This document shows positions 48,844 through 60,912 of a DNA stretch of 64,000 nucleotides, piece by piece (position 1 is the first letter of the stretch; every line of letters begins with the position of its first letter). Origin of the DNA: Bursaphelenchus xylophilus (Eukaryota; Nematoda; Chromadorea; Rhabditida; Aphelenchoididae). A program made the translations under genes and the position numbers. The notes beneath the pieces are model-generated. The model made no database searches. It was given only the letters and a program-made list of their open reading frames with translations, and was not told the origin of the DNA. Where the stretch lies: contig CAJFCV020000005.1 of NCBI GenBank assembly GCA_904066235.2, forward strand, positions 9,667,501 to 9,731,500, read 5' to 3'.

Positions 48844-51800
48844 TCAGGCAATGGCAGGCTGTTGAGCAGGGCGTTTGTTTTTGGGATGGCGGACGGACAT
48901 TCGGAGGCGGCTGAGGTCCTCCGAAAAGAGTTCGCCCGTCTGGAGCGCGTCGATCAGACGCTCAAAGTCCTTGTTCTTCTCGTCGCGTTTGCCGCGGTTC
49001 ACTGAAAATTGAATTTTATTATATTTCAGAGGCACTTTCTCTAATCAACAAAATTTTCAAAAATCGGACAAAAATTATATTATCCATGGCAAAATTGTAA
49101 AAAAATCGCGATTTTCAATCATATGCAATTCGCCAATTATCTTAAAGACTTGGCTAGCTTCTATAATTCTGTTACCTCAAAAAACTTGCCCTAAAAACTT
49201 CAAGAATCAATAAAATTCGTACCTTTTCTTGAGAACAAGCTTCTGGAGATTGTTTGTTTTTTCACTCTTTCCTGATCTTCTCGTTCCTTCAGGACCATGG
49301 CATAAGAGTCGCCAAACTGATTGAGGAATCGTGTGAAAACTCCGAAGAATTGATCTGGGCTCGATTTGGCTGGGTCTTCGGCAAAGAATCGGGCGCAGTC
49401 TGCGAACTGAAACAAAATCTCATTTTTTGCCCAAAACGGATATTCTAACAAAAATCTCAAGGTAAAATACGGTCTAAAATTACAGTATGTCCTCCACACC
49501 ACCACAATTTTCCAAAAAAGCTCAAAAATTTTCAAAAATTTCGATTTTTTTGCGTTTTTTCCAAAAAAATTTACCTTTTGCTTCGTATCCTCATGGGCTG
49601 CCTCCAGGGCATTCAAAGCCTTGTTGGCTTCCCTCAAAAACCCTGAAACCGTCGAGACGAACTTGTCACTTTTCGATCGCTGACTCGGTCTTCTTGGGGA
49701 TTCTCCAGTCTCGACGCCCGAATCATGTCCATGGTCCTGATCCTCGTTCGGATCAAATTCGGGAGCCTTTTCCTCGGGCTCGGAGTTGTTGTTGGAAAGG
49801 AGGGCCTGTTTCTTCGTGTCCATGAGCTTTTGCTGATGGATTCGGAGCTCGGCGGAGACGAAACAAAGGGCGGTTTGGAGGGACTTGATTTCTTGGTCCA
49901 TTTCGTTCTTTCTGAAAATATTTGGGATGAAAAAGTGGACATAAATAAAAAGTGGGAAAAATAGTCCAAAATTTTTTACGAACCAATAAAATTGTTGAAC
50001 ACTTCTAAAAAAATCAAAAAATCTCAAAAAATTTTCCCCAAAAATTCCGAATTTTTCAAATCAAAAATCAACATACGTGAATTTCGTCGCCTCATAAACA
50101 CAATGAAGTTCCTTTTTGATCCTCAACAAATCCGGAAATTTGTTTTCGACAATCTCCGCAATATAATGAAGCAATGTTCTGTCGGCTTTCAACGAACTTC
50201 GCACATTCGACGCCTGATTTATTGAGCCGATTGTGAATCCCATGGCATTTCCCATGCGTTTCCCAAAGTTGAGGTAATTTCCAATGGCGAGAAGGAGGGC
50301 GAGGAATTGTTTCAGACGTTTTGAGGAGGTCAATGTTGTGGAGGCTTTGGAAACGGCTGGAAAATGGCAAAGTTTTAACAAAAAATCCCAAAGCTCACCA
50401 TTCAAATAGGGAACCAGCTCTTCGACTCTTTCCTGGAAAGTTCTCATCGTATGCAGGCACTGCAATCTCTGTTCGTATCGCTGAATTTGCCCGACTTCGT
50501 AGAAAAATCGGTCAGCCAAGGGTAAAACCGCGGGACTTTTGTGTTTCGTCAGGGTCTCCTGTATGGCGGAGAGTTCCTCTTTGGTCGGGATATACTTCAG
50601 CATTTGTTCTATCATATCCTTTGGTAATTTCTGCTTCTCATCCATACTCAACAGAGAATTCCGGATCTCCTTGTGGCTCAGTTTCAACTTGGACAGCATA
50701 ATTGTGCAGTTCTGGGCTCTTCGTGGCTCGATAACGGTCTGAACCGTCTCCGGTTTGAAGAATCTTTTGTGGATAGTGTTGCTAGTGGATTCGGCTTCAT
50801 TTTTGGTGGCGGCGAACTGTTGGCAAAGGTCGGTCAAGTCGAGCTGATCATAAAGTTTCTCCTCGTTCACATTCTCCCAGACCGTGTTTTTGATTTTATC
50901 GTTGGCCAGCTTGGTCCAATTGAAGGTGCGGACCGATGAGACCGGTTTTGGGACCTTCTTTTTGACGGTCTGGGCCAGAGGATTGGCGCCGAACGGGGGT
51001 GGAGGAGGAGGTGGAGGGGGAATGAGACGAGGAGGGTTTACTGGAGGCAGCGACGCTATCGATGATATTGTTGGGGTGGGAGATTGGCGGGGGTCGGATG
51101 TCGAGGAGAGATCGGACGTGCGGGAAAATGAGGAGAGGGACATTCCATCCTAAAACAATGTAAAAATTAGTAATGCAAAAAATGGAAAAAAGTGCATAAA
51201 ATTTTAGCCAGAGCTCTCTAAAATAATTTTCAAACAATTATCAAGTAACCTCCAAGAAATTTATCAATTTCTAACTCAAAATTAGCATCTGCCTCTGTCA
51301 ACAAAACAAGGTCGAAAAAGAGGTCAAAGAGAGCGCAAATTTGTTATCGAAAAGTATCACAGAGACAGAAAAAAAACGTTGGTTTTGAAGAAAAAGTGGC
51401 TTGGATTACCCAGGAAGGCCGTTTTCATAGCCGAAAACGTCTCAGAGGATATACCAGCCACAACCATTCTTCAAAATAATTTTTTAAGCCACTGTGATAC
51501 CTTTCGATCACAAATTTGAGCTCATTTTGACCTCTTTTGCGACTTTTTGTCGATAGAAGCAGATGCCAACTTTGAGTTAGAAATTGATAAAGTTCTTGGA
51601 GATTACTTGAAAATTATTTTAACAAGCCCATTGACACTATCATGACAGTTCATAAAACCAAAAAAACCCTTCGCATTTCCACAAAATACAGTAAATTATC
51701 CAACCTAATTGCCAAAACCCCAAAAAAATTTTGAAAATTCCTTACCTGCAAATCACTCAAGCGATTCTCGAGTTCCATCACTTTCTTCTTTTCCTGATCC

Positions 51801-54800
51801 AACTCCTCCTTGGCATCATTCAATTCCTTCTCCAGCCTTTCGCATTCATGTTGAGTTCTCAGCCTGGTGAGAACTTCGTCCATTTCGAAATCGTAGCTCT
51901 TGTCAAAAGTGGAGTCCAATTCGGAAACATTGCTCGTTTCCAGCGTCGACTTGATACTCAGTTGCTGCAGTATCAAGTCAAACAGCCGCCAAATGTGGAG
52001 ATTCCGTTCGTCCGACGGGATCAGCATCATGTGCTGGAGGATGCTGAGGAAGTGCGGGTAGGCCACGGTCCTGTCCAGCTTTCGTTGGAGGTGTTCCGCA
52101 ATGATCTGAGGGTTATCCACCTCGATGGAGAGGTCCATCGACTCGTTGGAGGTGGAGGCGCAGCTGGAATGGCTGAGTTCCAGCTCATCTTCGTGACGCA
52201 TCATTTCGAACAGGTCCAGATGGTCCTCCAGGGCTTGGCCATGTTGATTGCGGAGTCGGTCGATTACTTCGCCAATGCCCAGCATTAGCAGCTCATAGCG
52301 TAGATGGAGGCGGAATTCTAGGGACGCCTGGAAATAAATTAAGATAATTAAAATTTTAGGCTGTAAAATAAAAAATCTACATAAAAGTTTATCACATAGA
52401 ATGTAAAATCGATCAACATCCAAAATTATTATCTGTCTTTGAGTCAACAATCATTTTTTTACCTACTATAATATAATTTTTGCAAGAATGGTAAACAATC
52501 CGGCTATAAAAACATTTTCCATATCGTAACAGGCATAAAAAATACCATAAATCATTATTACCACACACTAACTTTCTTTTAAACGCCCTTTTCATCAACT
52601 ACAATATGTTTTTTGAAGGATAACACAATAAACGTTCTTAAAAAACTACAACACACACTATTCTAGGAACCATCAAACTACCCTTGAAAGCCAAGTAAAG
52701 ATACATGACTTCCACATGTACCCGCATCTATATCCAATACCTACTGCAATATATAAATCCACTCAATCCCAGTCAAATTCAGAACCCAACTGGAAGTTTG
52801 TCGGCAGCTCCTCACGTAATAAACCGTTTCCTTTCCAATTACGTAAAAATCTTCCGCAGAAAGATTTGCAAGATGCGCACAAAATTAATTTTTTCCTCAT
52901 TTCCCAGCACCAATTCCTAATTTGCCTGTGGCGTTAATTGGCGTTACCTAATCGCGGAGTAATTCCCCGTTTCTGATTTGCATACGACCGCAATGTACAC
53001 AAAATCAAGTGTGTGTTTCTGGTGGGGGCGAAGAGCGCGCGATTATAAGGGCTTCGATTTTTCAGTGTTCGAGAAGAGTCTTAAGGGTAAAGATGAGACG
53101 ATAATCATGTCCTCAAAGAGTGCAACGGACTGTAGACGTAAACACTGTCCTTTCAGCAACATCCTGAAAGAGCAACCACCGTTTTCTAAGGGCATTTTCC
53201 TTACAAGGAAAGTACTTTTATGGGGGCTCCTACTTTTTACGGGACATATGTCAAAAAATTCGAAAAATTGTGCTGATCAAGGATATGTAAATATTCGCTG
53301 CCCAATGTAGGTTTTTACGGTTGAAAAATCAAGGCCCGTAAACCCAAAATTGCGTAGCTAATTTTTATATATTCTTGATCAGCATAATTTTTCGGATTTA
53401 TTGATGTATGTCCCGTCGAGAAGTAGGAGCCCCCATAAAAGTACTTTCCTTGTAAAGAAAATGCCCTTAGAAAACGGTGGTTGCCCTTTCGGGATGTTGC
53501 TGAAGGGGCAGTGTTTACGTCTACAGTCCGTTGCACTCTTTGAGGACTTTCCTCGTTAAAACAATACCAAAACACGGCGGAAAAAAGGTTCCTGTCATAA
53601 TCATGACTAGAAACAATTTTTTTCCATAATGTCGCTAACCATCCACAATCTATGAGTAAATTTGACATCAAATAAGCTATAATGAGATCTAAATTCATGT
53701 TGCTCTGCACGGATAAGATCTCAAAATAGCTTATTTGATGAAAAAATTTACTTGTGGATGGTTTAACGATTTAGTGGGGAAAAAATTATTTCTAGTCATG
53801 ATTATGACAGGAATCTTTTTTCCGCCGTGTTTTGGTATTGTCAAACTATAAATTCAGTCGTATTTCACCTACTACTCCCATTTATTCAAATATTTTCCTC
53901 CAAATTCCGGCCCAGAAATGCTAGACAGCCCGAGGGAGGAGATGAACCTGTCATCTGAACTCTTGAATTTCCCGTCTCAAATGTTCGCATTCCATTTTTC
54001 TCGCGCTTCGAAATTTGAATAAAATTCCCAGGGCGTCTGAATGCGCCGCTTCTTTTATCTTTTCGCACCTTTCGCAAAGAAAAGTGACCGGAAGGAACGG
54101 AGCAGCTAAAGAGACCCGTCTCCAACAAGAGTTTAGACGGTTCATTTCGCAGATTTGAAGGGGTTTAGCGCGTGCTTCAGCGAGACATTCAAACAAAAGT
54201 GACGCTATCGAAGAATGCGCAACGCACAATACAACCGCCCAAATTCTCAATCTAGGGGAAATTTTTGATATTATTTTAGGCCAAGCCTCACGTTGGCCAA
54301 AAATAATATGCTAATGTAAAAAATTGAGTAAAATGAACTCGAAATGTCCTTGAAACCCGTAATCCCGATAATCTATGGTGGAATCGGTCTAATCGCGTTA
54401 ATTTTTAGTAGTCTGTGTGTTAAAGGAGATCAAAAAGGACGAGATTTTCGTCAGTTTAAAGTCTGGATATTTCCAGGATGAAACCGATCAGTCTAATCTT
54501 TAGCGACAACATCATTTTTCACACCTTTAGAGAGACTCGCAGCCGCAACGAAGTCCGATAACGCCTTATACTCCCAAAGTTTAATATTCATGTACCATCC
54601 CTTTCCGTATTTTACCTCAAAATTCATATCAAAATCAATTCAAACCCAGAAAAAAGAAAAGTTCATAGCCTCTGAAGGCTCAACTCAAAAAATAAGCAGA
54701 AATTTGCATACTGCGGAAATCTTTTCCCCCTTCGAGTGACCAGCGGAAATTCTGAAAAACTGGCAGAGAAATGATTATGTCCCCGAGGAACAAATAAATC

Positions 54801-57800
54801 AAGTTACGCTGCGAGTAATTTGCATAATTCTGCGAGATTTGGAAGAGCTTAGGAATTTTTGGCAAATTCATTATATTCACCATGAGGAAGAATGTCAAAT
54901 AACGACTAAAATAAGGTCCAAAAACCAAGCAAATTCGCCGAATTACTTCCGTGGCATCAGAAGTAGACCAATGAACACTAATTCCGCCAAGCGTCTCAAA
55001 TTACCCATCGTAATTTATCAAATATCCGTGACTCAAAGCCCATTCTAATTTCCCCCAATTTGTCTGGAAAATTCAAAGAATGCCAAGAAATCTCTTTCGA
55101 ACGGCCTAATTTTAATTTTTCATCCAAAATAGTCTAGGCAATATCATGAGATTGCTTCCGGAGGCCATCAAGAGTAACTATAAAAGGAAATGCCCAAAAT
55201 TGACCGAAAATAGGACGAAATTAGATTCAAAACATGCGGCAGTTGGAAATAGCGTATTTTATTTTTGTAAAAAGCATTTTTAAATCCGAAAGAAAAGCTA
55301 TGTTAACCCCTTGGATAAAATTTTATATTACACTTGATGCCTAATGAAAAATTGAAAATTGTCGTTAAAAAACGGATTTTTTTTTGAAAAAAACTGACAG
55401 TGAATCGAAGAGTGCACCTCAAAAAACCTCAAAATCATCTGCAACACCAAGAATCTAGACGAAATACACCAGAAAACTTTAATTATACCTAAAATCTCCA
55501 AAATTGATCACAATCCCAATGACGCCCCTTAGAACCATTAAAACACAATTAAAAACATGACAGAACACCTTACGCCAAGATACGAAATACCTTCCGCCAG
55601 AATACAACCAAAATTTCCTATATTTCCCTCAAAATTTCCATCACCATCTAAAACAATATGAAAAATCTTCAAAACTCCTGAAAACCTTCAAGATCAGCCC
55701 AGATCAACCATCCCGAACCCACATAAATCACGTAGGAAGCATCATCGTTCTCGGAATCACGTTCCCCACCACAAGAATACCGAAAAAGCACCAAAAAGCG
55801 GTTTATTTGCTCGTCGACGTCATTATCCTATTTGTTCTTCGAAGATCGCGAATTTGAACGTTCAAAAAGCCCTTGAAATCCGCGAAAAAATTTTTACCAT
55901 GCTGTTTGAGGTAAAGGAATCGAGAAATCAAGTGAAATTTGTCGCAAATTTGGAATTTCCGAGAATTTATTGGCATTTTTTGTTTTCGTGGTGGGACTCG
56001 GACCCGGCTGTGGTGAAGTGGATAATTTGAATAAAAAAGCTTATGAAATAGATGCCAGTAGCAGCCAAAAGCCATAAAACGTATTTCGAGACCATTTTGG
56101 GTAGTCTCAGGGTTTCGTGGTGGGACCAAAACATTTCGAAATTTTGAGATTTTTTAATAATTTTTAATATCCAAATCGCGAAAATATCTTGGTCGACAAA
56201 GAATAAGGTGAGTTCAATCCTAATTTCCCTGCTACATCCTCTCCAACTCTCCACATTGTCATTTCTCAGAAGACCCCGCCAAATCCGTCAAATTCCCGCT
56301 GATTACTCCTCAAAATCCCCTCAAAAAATGGCGCAAAGCCCCGAGATCCGCCGAAAACAATCTCCAGAATGCAGTGCGCAACGAAGGCATCGAACATCTT
56401 CCCGGATTTTCGCGCCCATCCGGCGTTCCAATGCCCTTTTCTCGGGATTTCTCGATGTGCTTTTTGGTGGGGAGACGAAAACAAAAGTGCGGAACGTTTT
56501 TTGCAGCGATTTATCACGGCTTAAACCCACTGTTTTTGGATTGAAATCGTAAAATAATTTCGACGAAACGATTCGCGCGACTGTGCCGGTTTCCGGTCCG
56601 AATCGCCGCTGGGAAATGGGGGAAACGGGCGATTAAAGGAATGTAAATGGTTGGAACTGTCCATAAAACAGTTATTTTTGCTTGTTTTTGGAGTTTCAGT
56701 TGCGCAATGAGGCAAGAAGGCGATCTGCGAAATTTTTGGAAAACGTTTCTCCAACTGCACAGTGCAACAAAAAAGAAACGAATTCCGCACTGTGCAAAGA
56801 ATTTCAAAAGAGAAGAACTGCACTGTGCGAAGAGTTTCTGCGACATCTCGCGACGAAACGCGCGACAAACCCTTTTTCGCACCGTGCATTTTTAACGAAT
56901 GCGTTTGGCTGCACTGTGCGAATGAAGAGGAATTGATTGTTCACTGTGCAATGAAAATCGAATGAAGAAAGTCTCTGGATGAGGTTTTGCGACATCTCTT
57001 TTCTGCACAGTGCAATGCATTTTCAACTTTTGCACAGTGCAAATTTTTGGATTGTGACTGCACAGTGCAAAAAAGAATTGAAATTCTTTTGCACAGTGCA
57101 GTTCTTTCTTATCGCTAAAAAAATTGATTGCACAGTGCAAGAGTTGAAAATAAAATATTGCACAGTGCAATGAAAATGAGGTTCTTTACTGCACATGCGA
57201 TTTACAATTTTTGGCCCAACTTTGCACAGTGCAAAAAAATGAAATCAAAATTTCGCACAGTGCAACAGTTTCTCTTCAAATTCCCTCAAAATTCGAATTA
57301 AAAAGCGCGTCAGAGTTGACCAAAAATTTGTCGGCTGCATTTGGCCTGCGGCCAGAAGCGCAGTTGAGACAAGAATTCTTCGCATACCTTGGGAATCGGG
57401 GCCTTATGGGCGTAACTCAATCCCCCAAACGACCAGATTCGAAACAGATTCGTTCGCGAACAGGTAAGATGTAATCCGACCTCTACTCGAGTTACAACCT
57501 GATTTTACATTCTGATATCGGAGATTGGGAAAAAAACGGGGACATTAAAAAAAATTTTGAAAAAATAGAAAAAAATGTAAAATTAATAAAAAACTTTGAA
57601 AAATTTTAATAGATTTTTTAGGCTCGAAGTAACAAAAAAAATTTTTTTTAGCTCCAAAAAATAATTTTTGGCTTCCAAATGAAGCTTCAAAAAAATTTTT
57701 CTCTCCCAAGAATTTAAAAAAAAGTTTCGTAAAATCTTTGGTTCGCCATGTTTTATGCAACCGAAACATGCAAAAAGAAAATTCTCGGTTCCTCCGAGCA

Positions 57801-60060
57801 TAATGGCTGAGACTCCACCATTAGAAAGCATTTCCATTACCATATTAATAATTACCAGGTTATGCCTACTGATTTTCCATGTGTTATGTCGTGCTTCTGA
57901 CAGAACAATAGCTTCAGAGGAGTGGTTCTAATGGGAGTTTAGAGGGAAAAAATTGAAGGCATACTGTGCGACTTTTTTTTAGATTTTTGGATTTTCAATT
58001 TTTTAAAAGTCTGAAAAATATTTTTTTTAGAATGTTTGAAATCTTGGCCTTTTTTGACTCCCAAAATTGCGTGTGTCACAGTTAAAATTAAAAAAATCTT
58101 AAAAATTAAAAAAAGAAAAAAAAGTAAAAAAAATATTTTTTTGCATCTCCGGAAGATTTTTTTATTTTCTTGTTTCAAATGGCGATGAAAAAAATTTACA
58201 AAAAAAGAAACTTTTTTTCACTATTTTTTTTATTTTTTTAAATTTTGATTTTTCCACATAAAAAATCTTTATAACTATTTTTACCGATTTGGGGAGGATA
58301 GGTTACCCCGAGGATAGGTTACCCACCGGATAGGTTACCCACGTCAAAGAAAAAGTGAAAAAACAAGGAACCTCGGATCATTGATTTTTTACGAAATGTC
58401 GCTGAATTATCGAGTCACAAAAGAAAACTTTCCCAGAGGATTTCGAGAAAAATGTTTTTTCGAAGAGGAAAATAATTCTTCAAGCTCGATAATTCTGTGG
58501 CACTTCGCAAAAAAATCAATGATCCGAGATTCCTTGTTTTTTCAATTTTCTGAAAGAATTGTTTTGACGTGTTACCCCAAAAAACACATAACTCGGAGGA
58601 TATGTTACCCCACCGGATAGGTTACCCCACGGATAGGTTACCCCACCGGATAGGTTACTCCACGGATATGTTACCCCTTACCAAAAAAAGAAAAAAAATG
58701 TTTTCTTTGAAATGTTTTCGCTTCGGGAGTGTAAAAAGAAGGATTTTTTGTGAAAATTGAGAAATTTTTTAAATGTTTTCGCTTCGGGACTTGGAAAAAA
58801 AGGATTTTTTGTGAAATTTGAATAAAATTTGAAATTTTTTCGAGCTGACTGAGTATGAACTGACTGAATATGAAAACTGGGTTTCTGTTACTTTACTACC
58901 TTTAGGGATTCTTTTTGAAATTTTTTCGACTTATAACACTTTTAGACGTTAATGGTGTTGTTTTGGTGCCTAGTACTGCTTAAAAAACACATTTTTAACA
59001 CTTGGTACTAAATAGTACTAACTGGTACTATTTAGTACGAGGTGCAAATTTGGCCGTAAGGCGGTAATGGTGATGGTTTGGTGCTTAGTAGAACCCAAAA
59101 ACACGTTTTAACACTTGGTACTATATAGTACCAACTGGTACTGTTTTGTGAGAAGTGAAAATTTGGCCGTAAGGCAGTAATGGTGATGGTTTGGTGCTTA
59201 GTAGAGCCCAAATACACGTGGTACTATATAGTACCAGGTGGTACCATTGGTTTTAGACAAAATTTTAGTGCTGGCGGCACCAAAGTTAATATTCATTCAC
59301 ACACAATTTTTTTTACTTCCGATGCGAAAAGATTAAAATATTTTGTTGAGTTTTCCAAAAAATTCTTTTTTTCCCAGTCCCGAAGCGAAAACACTTCAAA
59401 TTTTTTTCAAATTTCACAAAAAATCCTTTTTTTCAACTCCCGAAGCGAAAACATTTCAAAATTTTTTCAAATTTCACAAAAAATCCTTTTTTTCCAACTC
59501 CCGAAGCGAAAACATTTCAAAATTTTTTCAAATTTCACAAAAAATCCTTTTTTTCCAAGTCCCGAAGCGAAAACATTTCAAAAAAAATTTTTTTTTTCAG
59601 GTAACCTATCCTCGGGGTAACCTATCCTCCGAGGTAACCTATCCGTGGGGTAACCTATCCTCCGAGGTTACCTATCCGAAACTTGGGGTAACCTATCCGG
59701 TGGGGTAACCTATCCGCTGGGGTAACCTATTTGTTAGGGGTAACCTATCCTCCGAGAACGATTTTTACCACGCAACAATAAAAAAAACACCCCCAAAAAA
59801 TCTTAAAAATCAAAAAAAATCTCAAAACCCACCTCAGCCGGTCCACTCTTTAACAACGCATTAATCAATGACATTAATGCCACTCGGACCCGTTCAGTAT
59901 CTCTGGCCTGTCCGTGTTGTCGATGCAGTTCATCGACCAATTTCTGGAATCGGGTTCGTTCGCCGAGCAGTGGAGTTGCATCGGTGAAGGCCTTGAGGAC
60001 GGCGGAATGCCCGCCATCCGCCGCTAAACAGAGGCCGGCCAGGATTTCCAATGCGAACAG
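48844..60060 (-). CDS. daam-1: DAAM-type diaphanous-related formin, 3' part
   Basis: Exons on the minus strand are 59833-60060, 51746-52327, 50399-51149, 50077-50356, 49575-49911, 49223-49406 and 48844-49001; phases agree and a TGA ends the gene (839 residues here). In order: the end of the armadillo-like FH3 region ([49 protein letters not shown]), a coiled coil ([20 protein letters not shown]), a short FH1 with one run of nine prolines, the FH2 domain ([41 protein letters not shown]) and a C-terminal DAD ([20 protein letters not shown]). This order and sequence match DAAM, which nucleates and elongates actin downstream of Rho/Dishevelled. The N-terminal GTPase-binding domain lies beyond the window or behind a further long intron. 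An acidic insert ([20 protein letters not shown]) interrupts the FH2 tail. Confidence 0.95.
50357..50398 (-). other. 42-bp in-frame intron in the formin FH2 domain
   Basis: GTGAGC...TTCCAG bounds exactly 42 bp with no in-frame stop. Splicing gives PYLNAVSKAST; retention would insert 14 residues ([14 protein letters not shown]) into FH2. Homology to DAAM favours splicing. Confidence 0.8.
53109..53547. mobile_element. Inverted-repeat element carrying another inside it
   Basis: Outer arms 53109-53200 and 53456-53547 (GTCCTCAAAGAGTGCAACGG and complement) are about 92 bp. They enclose the CAAGGAAAGTAC element at 53204-53452. Confidence 0.85.
53204..53452. mobile_element. CAAGGAAAGTAC foldback MITE, short form
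   Basis: Ends CAAGGAAAGTACTTTTATGG and complement, flanked by TA. It is the same family as 26149-26738 but lacks the tRNA-like centre. It is inserted almost exactly at the centre of the hairpin 53109-53547. Confidence 0.88.
53562..53840. mobile_element. Hairpin MITE
   Basis: Arms of about 125 bp begin CAATACCAAAACACGGCGGA and are complementary to the right end. The short centre (around 53695-53715) is unpaired. It starts 15 bp after the preceding nested element. Confidence 0.85.
56756..57264. repeat. Array of TGCACAGTGCA palindromes
   Basis: About 13 copies of GCACAGTGC or its complement GCACTGTGC fall in 510 bp, spaced roughly 30-60 bp, among unrelated AT-rich spacers. From 56787 to 56950 they are in the T-centred orientation and from 57004 on in the A-centred orientation. 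Each site is an 11-bp odd palindrome. Confidence 0.85.
58298..59756. repeat. Foldback element with inverted satellite blocks
   Basis: GGATAGGTTACCCC units (about 16 bp) occur at 58298-58345 and 58598-58676, and in reverse orientation (GGGGTAACCTATCC) at about 59600-59755. Inside them, a ~61-bp unit containing GAAATGTTTTCGCTTCGGGA is present about twice on the left (58711-58830) and about four times inverted on the right (59375-59585). The centre (about 58950-59255) has about three repeats containing GGTACTATTTAGTAC-type palindromes. Confidence 0.88.
58355..58555. mobile_element. Hairpin element between two satellite blocks
   Basis: AAACAAGGAACCTCGGATCA at the left pairs with TGATCCGAGATTCCTTGTTT at the right. 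Inner arms (AATTATCGAG and CTCGATAATT) also pair. It separates the two GGATAGGTTACCCC blocks of the left arm. Confidence 0.85.
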
Positions 60061-60227
60061 CTGAAAGAAGAGGGATTAAAAAATTGGAAATTTTATATAG
60101 TTGAAAAAATGTGTTAAATATATGGTTAGCTATGTTGTAATGCGTTTGCAGGGGAAAGCAATATTTTAGAGAGGTAGCAATGAAATATTTACTAGCCTTT
60201 CAGGAAAGTCACTGATTTTTGATGTTA

Positions 60228-60912
60228 GCACTGTGCAAAAAATGTCAGAGAGACAGCCGAAAAAAGCCTATTGCACGGTATAAAAATCAAGAAATTGCAC
60301 ATGCAAAAAACTTTTGTTTTCACACAGTCCTTGTCGCCGCTTTCAGTCCGGTGACTTTCCCGAAAGGCTAGTAGAAGGTTGATTTTGAAATTTTATCCAT
60401 TTTTGGTCATCTTATATTGCTGAAAATAAAGCAGCACGTATTTTAGAGAGACCAGAAGAGGTAGTGATTATTTGAAGTGTTCAATGAGACCTCAAGTTAC
60501 AATTCTCTAGCCGTCTATCCTAATTTTTCATAATCTTTTATCCGCAAAGGTCGTTGGATACCTCAGCTGAGCACTGTGCAAAAAATGTCAGAGAGACAGC
60601 CGAAAAAAGCCTATTGCACGGTATAAAAATCAAGAAATTGCACATGCAAAAAACTTTTGTTTTCACACAGTCCTTGTCGCCGCTTTCAGTCCGGTGACTT
60701 TCCCGAAAGGCTAGTAGAAGGTTGATTTTGAAATTTTATCTATTTTTGGTCATCTTATATTGCTGAAAATAAAGCAGCACGTATTTTAGAGAGACCAGAA
60801 GAGGTAGTGATTATTTGAAGTGTTCAATGAGACCTCAAGTTACAATTCTCTAGCCGTCTATCCTAATTTTTCATAATCTTTTATCCGCAAAGGTCGTTGG
60901 ATACCTCAGCTG
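60228..60912. repeat. Tandem duplication, 343-bp unit x2
   Basis: Units 60228-60570 and 60571-60912 each start GCACTGTGCAAAAAATGTCA. By eye they differ at about one internal base (TATCCATTTT versus TATCTATTTT) plus the end. The near identity indicates a very recent duplication. It lies upstream of the first visible formin exon. Confidence 0.93.

Larger units (their letters stand above)
52328..59832 (-). other. 7.5-kb formin intron filled with repeats
   Basis: It lies between exons encoding the adjacent formin segments ...LLKSGPAE and [12 protein letters not shown]. It contains nested hairpin elements (53109-53840), a TGCACAGTGCA array (56756-57264) and a satellite-bearing foldback (58298-59756). 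A minus-strand open frame at about 53951-54250 (99 codons, GC-richer, seven Cys) and a 42-codon frame at 55967-56092 starting [14 protein letters not shown] might be small genes, but neither has independent support. Confidence 0.8.

Noticed and set aside
56208..56965. Many overlapping frames on both strands around 56.2-57.0 kb
   Set aside because: They occur in all frames of a region dominated by the TGCACAGTGCA array, with no splice logic.
58298..59756. CRISPR-like array
   Set aside because: The repeats are contiguous or inverted satellites without unique spacers, in a eukaryotic intron.
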